Shown here: piece by piece, positions 6,314-13,000 of the stretch
How positions within the stretch are numbered: the first letter of the stretch is position 1
Layout of the letters: the number at the start of each line of letters is the position of its first letter
Assembly: GCA_044347755.1 (NCBI GenBank)
Contig: JBIKUE010000121.1
Location: 1-13,434 of the forward strand
From: M3007 sp044347755
GTDB taxonomy: Bacteria > Bacteroidota > Bacteroidia > Chitinophagales > Saprospiraceae
Direction of reading: 5' to 3'
Length of the DNA: 13,434 bases
The notes under the pieces: model-generated
What the model was told of the DNA's origin: nothing
The model's input: only the letters and a program-made list of their open reading frames with translations
Databases searched by the model: none
Translations under genes and position numbers: made by a program

Positions 6314-6796
6314 ATGTTTGGCACTACTAAAGAAACGGAAGATTCCAAAAAATCAGCTGTCTCCACCTCCCCCGCGAGTGCGCTCAATGCACTTGTGAAA
6401 GGAACCGTTATAGAGGGTACTGTACGTTGCGACAGCGATTTACGTGTAGATGGCGCCATAAAAGGTAAATTGAGTTGCACAAGTAAAGTCATTATCGGCC
6501 CAACAGGATCAGTGGACGGTGAAATTCGCTGCCAAAATGCCGTTATCGAAGGGCAATTCAAAGGCAAGTTGTTCGTAGCTGAGTTACTCAATGTTCGGGA
6601 AACAGCCGAGATTGATGGTGACGTAACTACCAATAAACTTGTGGTGCAAAGCGGCGCTAAATTCAATGTAGCCTGCAAAATGGAGCCAGGTGCAGCCAAC
6701 GGAACAATCAAACACTTCGACTCCAAAAACGCAAACGATGGCACAGGAACCGCAACCAAAGCCGTCGCCACAGGAACGACGGAAGTCAGCAATTAA
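6314..6796 (+). CDS. Bactofilin (polymer-forming cytoskeletal protein)
   Basis: The 160-residue product has the bactofilin layout: a short disordered N-terminus (about 1-25), a central right-handed beta-helix domain (about 26-125) with repeating short strands such as VIEGTVRCDSDLRVDGAIKG and VIIGPTGSVDGEIRCQNAVI, and a disordered Thr/Ala-rich tail (126-160). Bactofilins self-assemble without nucleotide into filaments or patches, often membrane-associated, that scaffold wall synthesis or shape. No transmembrane segment is present. Its last 59 bases overlap the start of the AtpZ-like gene in another frame, so the two are translationally close and surely co-transcribed. A bactofilin upstream of AtpZ-like genes is, from memory, a common arrangement in Bacteroidota. 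The start at 6314 gives the usual short N-terminus. Confidence 0.93.
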   Translation: MFGTTKETEDSKKSAVSTSPASALNALVKGTVIEGTVRCDSDLRVDGAIKGKLSCTSKVIIGPTGSVDGEIRCQNAVIEGQFKGKLFVAELLNVRETAEIDGDVTTNKLVVQSGAKFNVACKMEPGAANGTIKHFDSKNANDGTGTATKAVATGTTEVSN

Positions 6797-6989
6797 AGCA
6801 ACCGCCAAATACGGGGGCATGGCATTTCAATTGTTGGGCGCCTGCCTTGCCGGGGTGTTTATTGGTAAGTGGATCGACCAAAAAATGCAATTGGACCGAC
6901 CAACCTGGGCGGTATTTCTGACTATTTTTTTCCTGGCAGCATCGTTGTATGCCTTGTACAAACAGTTACTGAATGACGGTAGACGGTAG
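6738..6989 (+). CDS. AtpZ/AtpI-family small membrane protein (F0F1 accessory)
   Basis: An 83-residue protein with two membrane helices at about residues 24-43 (KYGGMAFQLLGACLAGVFIG) and 57-74, joined by the motif GKWIDQKM, whose glycine and acidic residue are typical of AtpZ. AtpZ-type proteins are encoded before F0F1 structural genes and are thought to help c-ring assembly or Mg2+/Ca2+ supply. The frame opens at 6690, but the internal ATG at 6738 fits the family length better and shortens the overlap with the bactofilin gene to 59 bp. The last codons (GAC GGT AGA CGG TAG) belong to the 7-bp repeats of the following hairpin, so the C-terminus DGRR is repeat-encoded. The start choice is the least certain point. 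Confidence 0.8.
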   Translation: MAQEPQPKPSPQERRKSAIKATAKYGGMAFQLLGACLAGVFIGKWIDQKMQLDRPTWAVFLTIFFLAASLYALYKQLLNDGRR

Positions 6990-7059
6990 ACGGTTTTGGG
7001 CTCGGGGTAATTGAGCATTTCTAAATACCCCGAGCCCAAAACCGTCCACCGTCCACCGT
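6976..7059. repeat. Near-perfect 34-bp inverted repeat (hairpin) with period-7 arms
   Basis: The left arm 6976-7009 and right arm 7026-7059 are complementary at 32 of 34 positions around a 16-base loop; the two exceptions are A opposite C. The outer part of each arm is a 7-bp tandem repeat (GACGGTA on the left, CCGTCCA on the right); the inner part, TTTTGGGCTCGGGGTA, is unique. The element supplies the AtpZ-like stop codon and ends 16 bp before the next ATG. No T-run follows, so it is not an intrinsic terminator. Likely effects are mRNA stabilisation or uneven expression of the two flanking genes, which is inference. Confidence 0.92.
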
Positions 7060-7075
7060 AAGCCGGCCACCGTCT

Positions 7076-7456
7076 ATGCCAACCTCTTCCTTTTTTCAAA
7101 AATTATTAATTGTTTCTGTGCTGACTGCCGCGGTTTTGGCAGGGCTACATTTCCTGGCGGCACCAGCCAGAGAGCACGGAGTGTTTTCCGGCATTTCTAT
7201 AGTGTTGTTCATGCTGATTTGCCTCGGATTGTATTATTCAGGCAAAAGCGCAGCAGGTAGTAAAAATCGCAACGCTTTTACCAATCTGGTGTCTGTTTCG
7301 GTATTCGGTAAAATGGTAATAGCTCTTGCGGTTTTGTTCATCTATCAGCAAACCGCCCAACCCACTAACCAATGGTTTGTAGGCATTTTCCTGTGGTGCT
7401 ATGTAGTATTTACCGCCTTCGAAGTCTGGTTCATGACCAAACTCGCTAAATCCTGA
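7076..7456 (+). CDS. Four-helix AtpI-like membrane protein
   Basis: The 126-residue product is nearly all hydrophobic, with four predicted helices at about residues 8-27, 38-55, 71-91 and 98-120 and charged residues confined to short loops (AREH at 31-34, GSKNRN at 61-66). Length, four-helix plan and position after an AtpZ-like gene match the poorly characterised protein that often precedes atpB in Bacteroidota, probably an AtpI equivalent that helps F0 c-ring assembly. The residues themselves give no diagnostic motif, so the function rests on context. Here atpB does not follow; a DinB-family gene starts 22 bp downstream. The ATG lies 16 bp beyond the 34-bp hairpin, whose folding could influence its translation. 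Confidence 0.7.
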   Translation: MPTSSFFQKLLIVSVLTAAVLAGLHFLAAPAREHGVFSGISIVLFMLICLGLYYSGKSAAGSKNRNAFTNLVSVSVFGKMVIALAVLFIYQQTAQPTNQWFVGIFLWCYVVFTAFEVWFMTKLAKS

Positions 7457-7478
7457 TTCCCCACATTCCCTTATTCCC

Positions 7479-8006
7479 ATGAAGCGTCCAAAAAAAGGTG
7501 AATACGCTCCATTTTATGAAGGGTATATCAGGTCTGTGCCTCCACGTGGAACGGCAAAGAGTCTGCTGAAAAAAACATTCCGGGAGGCACAACAGAAATT
7601 CGGCACTCTACCGGAAGAAAAAGGTGATTTTGCGTACGAACCAGGCAAATGGACCATCAAGCAGCTGTTGATCCACATGATTGATGCCGAACGGGTATTT
7701 GCTTTCCGGGCCCTATGGGGTATGCGGGCCGACCGGGCCGGGCTACCTGGGTTTAATCAGGATTTCTGGATGGAAGAAGCCAAAGTAGATCAGCGCAGCA
7801 TCAAAGACCTGTTGAAAGAATGGAAAGCAGTGCGGGAGAATACCTTATGCCTGCTGGATCAATGTACAGAAGCACAATCAGCCTTTCAAATTACTGCCAG
7901 CAATTGGAAAGTATCGGTACGCGCCTTGTTTTTCATTATTATTGGTCATCAATTGCATCATATGAAGGTATTGGAGGAGCGGTATTTTAGAAATACCCAG
8001 CTTTAA
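7479..8006 (+). CDS. DinB/YfiT-family putative metal-dependent enzyme
   Basis: The 175-residue protein has the DinB four-helix-bundle pattern. GKWTIKQLLIHMIDAERVFA (56-75) holds the first metal ligand, His66, in the typical HxxDxE context, and GHQLHHMKVLEERY (156-169) supplies the HxxxH pair His157 and His161. This three-histidine set usually binds Zn2+ or Ni2+. Families with this fold include bacillithiol and mycothiol transferases and uncharacterised damage-inducible proteins, so the substrate cannot be assigned. It is encoded 22 bp after the AtpI-like gene and probably belongs to the same transcript. The end of the gene contains a small dyad (GGTATTT/AAATACC, 7981-7997), too AT-rich to be a terminator. 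Confidence 0.85.
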   Translation: MKRPKKGEYAPFYEGYIRSVPPRGTAKSLLKKTFREAQQKFGTLPEEKGDFAYEPGKWTIKQLLIHMIDAERVFAFRALWGMRADRAGLPGFNQDFWMEEAKVDQRSIKDLLKEWKAVRENTLCLLDQCTEAQSAFQITASNWKVSVRALFFIIIGHQLHHMKVLEERYFRNTQL

Positions 8007-8031
8007 TACCTGAGCCACTTTAGGGTGTTCC

Positions 8032-8065
8032 TTTTGTAACAGATTAAGACAGGTACATAATCTTT
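8032..8065 (+). promoter_or_regulatory. Candidate promoter for the acyl-CoA ligase gene
   Basis: TTTTG at 8032-8036 is followed after 21 bases by TAATCTTT at 8058-8065. This resembles the Bacteroidota -33 TTTG / -7 TAnnTTTG pair at a normal spacing but with a final T instead of G. It would give a 5' untranslated region of about 75 nt before ATG 8148. The rest of 8007-8147 shows no other feature. Confidence 0.3.
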
Positions 8066-8147
8066 TATCAAAAAAGGCCGGAAAAGTTAAATCAATACCA
8101 ACAGGTTTCCGAAATTGCGGTCTTCTGAACCCATTCCTGTTGTGCAT

Positions 8148-9971
8148 ATGACGAACAAACGCCTCTTCGACTATCTGCTCGATCAAGTATCTAACTACCC
8201 GCTGGAAAAAGCTTTTGGTCGGAAAATCAATGGCCAGTGGACCTACTTGTCCAGCCAGGAAATGCTCCTGCTGGCCAACCGTGCTGCTGCGGGATTACTC
8301 AACCTCGGCATTCGCCCCGGCGACAAGATAGCCACCGTTGTGTATCAAACCACTCCCGAATGGGTGGCACTGGATCATGCCATGCTTCAGATAGGGGTGA
8401 TCAACATACCGATGTACCCTACCATCAGCTCCCGTGAGTATGCGTATATCCTACAGGAATCTGAAGCGAAATACTGCGTTGCCGGCGATGGCGACCTGCT
8501 GTCGAAGGTGATGAGCGCCAAAGAAAAACTCACTGGATTACAGGAGGTTTTTACTTTTGAACAACAAGAAGGCGCTCGTTCATGGACCAGTTTCTTGGCG
8601 TCTGAGGATGCTGACTTTTCCGAACTGGACAGCTACCGTGCGCAAATTAAACCGGATGATCTGGCCACCATTATTTATACTTCCGGCACCACAGGCAATC
8701 CAAAGGGGGTTATGCTGAGTCACCGCAATATTGCCTATAATGTAGAAACTGTACGCGCCATGGCCCCTATTAAACCCGGCGATCGTGTTTTAAGTTTCCT
8801 TCCGGTGAGCCACGTCTACGAACGCGTAGCTACCTATCTGTTCACGTTGGCCGGAGCCAGTGTTACCTATACCAATACCGAAAATCTGGGCGGAGAAGAC
8901 GGCGATTTGCGCGCCATCCGTCCCCACTTTTTTACCTGTGTGCCCAGGCTGCTGGAAAAAGTGTACGACAAGATTTATAACAAGGGCCTGGAACTGAAAG
9001 GCCCCAAACGTTGGCTGTTCTTCTGGGCACTTAGCCTCACCGACGACTGGGAATTCGACAAAAAATACACTGGCTGGAAAGCCTTTCAATGGAAAATTGC
9101 CGACAAACTCATCTTCTCCAAATGGCGCGAAGCCCTGGGCGGTTGTGTGAGAGGTATGACTACTGGAGCAAGCGCCTGCCCAACCAAAATCCTGCGCAGT
9201 TTCAATGCCGCAGGCATTCCCGTGCGTGAGGTTTACGGACTTAGTGAAGTAGCACCAGGCTTGAGTATCAACGGCTTTGGTCCGGGTGAGGCTTTGCTGG
9301 GTACCGTTGGGCCCGCTATGGACGGTGTGGAACTTCGTCTGGAACATGGCCCGGATTTCCGCCCGGGTGAAGGCGAAATTCTGGCAAAAACACCCGGGAC
9401 CATGATCGGGTATTACAAAAAGCCCGAACAAACCGCCGAAATGATCCGGGAAATTAACGGCGAGCGCTGGCTGGCAACGGGCGATGTAGGTACGTTTGTA
9501 GATGGCCCGGGAGGCAGAAAATTCCTGAAAATTACCGACCGCAAAAAAGAATTGCTGAAAACCAGCGGCGGTAAATATGTAGCGCCTACCCCAATTGAAT
9601 CCATGCTCAAAGAACATCAACTGGTGGAACAGGCCATGGTAGTTGGCGAAAACCGAAAATTCGTTTCGGCCCTTATTGTACCCTCTGAGCAAGGTCTGCG
9701 TGACTGGTGCAATAAACATCAGATTGCCTGGACCAACCTGCCCGAAATGATCCGGAACCCAAAGGTCATTCACCGTTTTGAAATGCTGCTGGAGCGCGTA
9801 AACCCGCATTTCAATCAGGTTGATCAATTGAAAAAATTTGCCCTCCTGGCCGAACCCTGGGAGCCTGTTAAAGCAGATGGCTCCGAAGCAGAACTTACCC
9901 CTACCCTGAAAATGAAACGCCGGGTGATTCTGGAAAAATGCGGTAAAGAGATTGAGGAGATGTATGCGTGA
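8148..9971 (+). CDS. Long-chain fatty acid-CoA ligase (AMP-forming)
   Basis: This 607-residue protein belongs to the ANL adenylating superfamily, long-chain acyl-CoA synthetase branch. Seen in order: the P-loop YTSGTTGNPKGV (177-188), the A3-like region FLPVSHVYERV (217-227), EVYGLSEVAPG (361-371) where YGLTE is usual, the ATGDVG motif (443-448) that contacts ribose, the hinge ITDRKKELLKTSGGKYVAP (462-480), and Lys588 in TPTLKMKRR, the lysine expected to catalyse adenylation. It activates fatty acids to acyl-AMP and then acyl-CoA for lipid synthesis or beta-oxidation, in the cytoplasm or at the inner membrane. The frame is open from a TTG at 8115; ATG 8148 starts at the family-like N-terminus MTNKRLFDYLLD. 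It stands alone between two spacers. A G-rich array starts 7 bp after its stop. Confidence 0.93.
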   Translation: MTNKRLFDYLLDQVSNYPLEKAFGRKINGQWTYLSSQEMLLLANRAAAGLLNLGIRPGDKIATVVYQTTPEWVALDHAMLQIGVINIPMYPTISSREYAYILQESEAKYCVAGDGDLLSKVMSAKEKLTGLQEVFTFEQQEGARSWTSFLASEDADFSELDSYRAQIKPDDLATIIYTSGTTGNPKGVMLSHRNIAYNVETVRAMAPIKPGDRVLSFLPVSHVYERVATYLFTLAGASVTYTNTENLGGEDGDLRAIRPHFFTCVPRLLEKVYDKIYNKGLELKGPKRWLFFWALSLTDDWEFDKKYTGWKAFQWKIADKLIFSKWREALGGCVRGMTTGASACPTKILRSFNAAGIPVREVYGLSEVAPGLSINGFGPGEALLGTVGPAMDGVELRLEHGPDFRPGEGEILAKTPGTMIGYYKKPEQTAEMIREINGERWLATGDVGTFVDGPGGRKFLKITDRKKELLKTSGGKYVAPTPIESMLKEHQLVEQAMVVGENRKFVSALIVPSEQGLRDWCNKHQIAWTNLPEMIRNPKVIHRFEMLLERVNPHFNQVDQLKKFALLAEPWEPVKADGSEAELTPTLKMKRRVILEKCGKEIEEMYA

Positions 9972-9978
9972 GGTGGGA

Positions 9979-10025
9979 GGTTTATTAAGTTTATGTGGTT
10001 TATGGGAAGGTTTATGGGGTTTATG
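9979..10025 (+). repeat. Short G-rich tandem array, GGTTTATG, period 9
   Basis: Five copies of GGTTTAT(G), two of them imperfect, start at 9979, 9988, 9997, 10009 and 10018, giving spacings of 9, 9, 12 and 9 bp. The array begins 7 bp after the acyl-CoA ligase stop codon. No inverted partner is present downstream and no hairpin can be drawn, unlike the two other repeat elements in the window. The minus strand reading of this stretch gives a low-complexity Asn/Pro/Ile peptide that is not a gene. Confidence 0.8.
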
Positions 10026-10047
10026 GGGGAAAACACGTTCAACACAC

Positions 10048-10055
10048 TATTTTTG
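10048..10055 (+). promoter_or_regulatory. Candidate -7 element (TATTTTTG) before the FG-GAP/UnbV gene
   Basis: TATTTTTG is a full match to TAnnTTTG and lies 23 bp before the ATG at 10079, giving a short leader of roughly 15-20 nt. No TTTG -33 box is found at the right distance; the position is occupied by the end of the GGTTTATG array (TTTATGG), which could stand in for it. Motif evidence only. Confidence 0.45.
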
Positions 10056-10078
10056 TGCCTCAAATTTGATATTCCGAC

Positions 10079-13000
10079 ATGAGTAAGAAGTCGAAAAAAG
10101 TTGTTCAAAGTCCACAAAAGGAATCTACTCCGCGCAAGCCGTTCCCTAAGCGGTTGCTATGGATTGGTCTTGCCGTTGTGGCAGCAGGGGTGGCTGTTTG
10201 GAAGTTCTGGCCCGGGGAGGAAGAAGTGTATAAACTGGGTAAAATGCACGGTGTAGAAGAAACCCTGACGGCAAAAACGCCGTTGCTTCAACTACTGGAG
10301 CCTGCAGAAACCGGGATTGATTTCCAAAATCAGATCGTGGAAACCAAAGCCAATAACTTTGCCACGAATGTCAATATCTATAACGGTGGTGGCGTGGCTA
10401 TAGGCGATTTTAATAACGATAACCTGCCAGACATCTACTTTATCTGTACCAACGGGCAAAACCGGTTATACCAGAATCAGGGAAATCTCAAGTTTAAGGA
10501 TATTACCCAAACTGCCGGTCTTGCTTCCGAAGAAGGGTTTGAAACGGCGGCTGCAGCCATCGATATTAATGCCGATGGATTCCTCGATCTGTATGTTTGC
10601 AGGGCAGGTAATTTTGAAAACGAAGAGCGCAGGAATAAACTCTACATCAATAATGGTAATCTGACCTTCACGGAACGAGCCAAAGAGTACGGACTCGACG
10701 ATAAGAGCGCCTCTACCGGCGCCAATTTCTTTGATGGCGATGGCGATGGAGATTTAGATCTCTATCTGCTCAACTACCCCAAAGACATGGTCTTTGCCAA
10801 TAAAATTGAATCGAAACAACTTCCGGATGGCACCATGATCGCCAATTTGGCGCCAAAGGATCCGCTGGATTCCGACCGCTTTTATCGCAACGACGGCGGT
10901 AAATTCACGGATGTATCCCAACAATCCGGCATCTGGAATCGTGGGTTCGGCCTGAGTGTGTCCATGGGCGATTTAAACCGTGATGGCGCTCCGGACATTT
11001 ATGTGGCCAATGACTTTCTGCAGCCCGACCGTATGTACATCAACAATGGTAAGGGTGTTTTTACGGATGAACTTGATAAAAGGATCCGGCACAACACCCA
11101 GTTCTCCATGGGTACGGATATCTCCGATTTTGACAACGACGGTCTGATCGATATCTATGCCGTTGATATGATGCCGGCCAACAACTACCGGCATAAAACA
11201 CTCAAAATTTCCAACACCAACAGTTTGTATCTGTCTTTGGTACAAAACGGCATTTTGGAACCCGTTACACACAACGTACTGCAACGCAATAACGGCAATG
11301 GAACCTTCAGCGATATCGCCTGTCAGGCCGGTGTATACCGCACCGACTGGTCGTGGAGCAACCTGATTGCCGACTTTGATAACGACGGGTTACGTGATAT
11401 CTATGTCAGTAATGGCTACCGCCGGGAAATCCACCATATTGACCATGCGGAATTCATGAAAATCATGAAGAACGACAAAGGTGGAACCCAGCAGATTATT
11501 GAGCAATTTAAAACCCTGGAAGGATACCTTAATTCTGTACCGTCCTATAAGATCCGGGACTTTCTTTTCCAGAACAAAGGCGACTGGAAATTTGAAGATA
11601 AAGGCGGCGAATGGGCAACTATGAAGGCCACCTGGTCTTGTGGAGCAGCCTGGACAGATCTTGATTTGGACGGCGATCTGGACCTGGTGGTAAACAATCT
11701 GGAAGACCCGGCATTTGTGTTCAAAAACCAGGCGCGTGAGCAAAATAAAGGTAATTTCATTCAGGCGAAACTAAAAGGCAGCACTCAAAATCCATTTGCA
11801 GTAGGCGCCTCTGTGTTAATTGAATATGGTAATGGCAAAATCCAGTACCAGGAAATCAGCCCTAACCGGGGCATTTTCTCCTGTTCGGAACACCTCATCC
11901 ATTTCGGTATGGGGCAGGAGTCGCAAATCACGAAACTTAGTGTGCGCTGGCCCGATGGTAAAACGCAGGTGATGAATAATGTGCCGGTGAACCAACGCCT
12001 GCAACTGGATTATGCCAATGCTTCCGGCTATGTGGCTTCTCTGGTTCCGATTACTCCGGCACAAAACCTGATAACAGAAAATACAGCCGGTTCCGGAGTG
12101 AATTTTGTTCACAAAGAGAGCAAATTCAACGACTTCGAGAATTACCCGCTTATGGTTTGGATGGAAAGCGAACTTGGGCCGCTTACCGCTGCCGCCGATG
12201 TCAACGGCGATGGGCTGGAAGACTTTTTTGTAGGCAATGCGTTCAATGCTCCGGCCGCCTTATATGTACAGAACCCTGACGGCAGTTTTAAACCAAGCAA
12301 CCAGGCGCTCTGGGATGCGGAGAAAGCTTATGAAGATCATGGCGCCGTGTTTTTTGACTTCGATGGCGACAAGGACCAGGATCTGTTTGTGGTGAGTGGC
12401 GGATTTGATGCACCTGCTCAGGGGCGGGACAAACTTTGGCAAAACCGGCTTTACCTCAATGATGGCAAAGGTAATTTTGCCAAAGCCAATGGCGCAGTAC
12501 CAACCGCATTGGGCGATATAGGCTTGCGGGTAGTAGCCCATGATTACGACAAAGACGGTGATGCGGATCTCTTTGTTGGCGGACGCCTGGTGCCGGATAA
12601 ATGGCCGCTTACGCCCCGTAGCCTCATCTTGCGCAACGATGGTAATAAGTTGACGGATGTAACCGAGGAAGTAGGAGGTGATTTTGCCCGTTGTGGAATG
12701 GTAACCGATCTTGCCTGGGCTGACCTCGATAAAGACGGGCAGGCCGAACTGGTTGCCGTGGGTGAATGGATGCCGGTGTCCGTATTCAAAATGAATGGAG
12801 GTAAACTTAGCAATATCACGGAGCAGTTGGGTCTTGGCAAAAGTAACGGCCTCTGGTTCAGCCTCAAACTGGCTGATGTGGATCAGGACGGCGATACCGA
12901 TCTGATAACCGGAAATTTTGGCATCAACACCAGGTTTACCACCAGTCCGGATGCTCCGTTCAGTTGCTATGCCAAAGATTTTGACAACAACGGTACCCTT

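Noticed and set aside
6295..6792. Minus-strand open frame (165 codons) opposite the bactofilin gene
   Set aside because: It mirrors the bactofilin gene almost exactly; its Val/Ser/Ala-rich translation is what the repeated beta-helix codons give in reverse.
7981..7997. GGTATTT/AAATACC hairpin as a terminator of the DinB-family gene
   Set aside because: It lies within the coding region, is AT-rich and has no following T-run.
8790..9827. Long minus-strand open frame (345 codons) opposite the acyl-CoA ligase gene
   Set aside because: It is antisense to a clear, complete enzyme gene, and its translation has no recognisable domain and an odd Phe/His-rich composition.
9824..10117. Minus-strand open frame spanning the GGTTTATG array
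   Set aside because: The repeated Ile-Asn-Pro/Leu peptide is produced by the array itself, and the ends lie inside two + strand genes.
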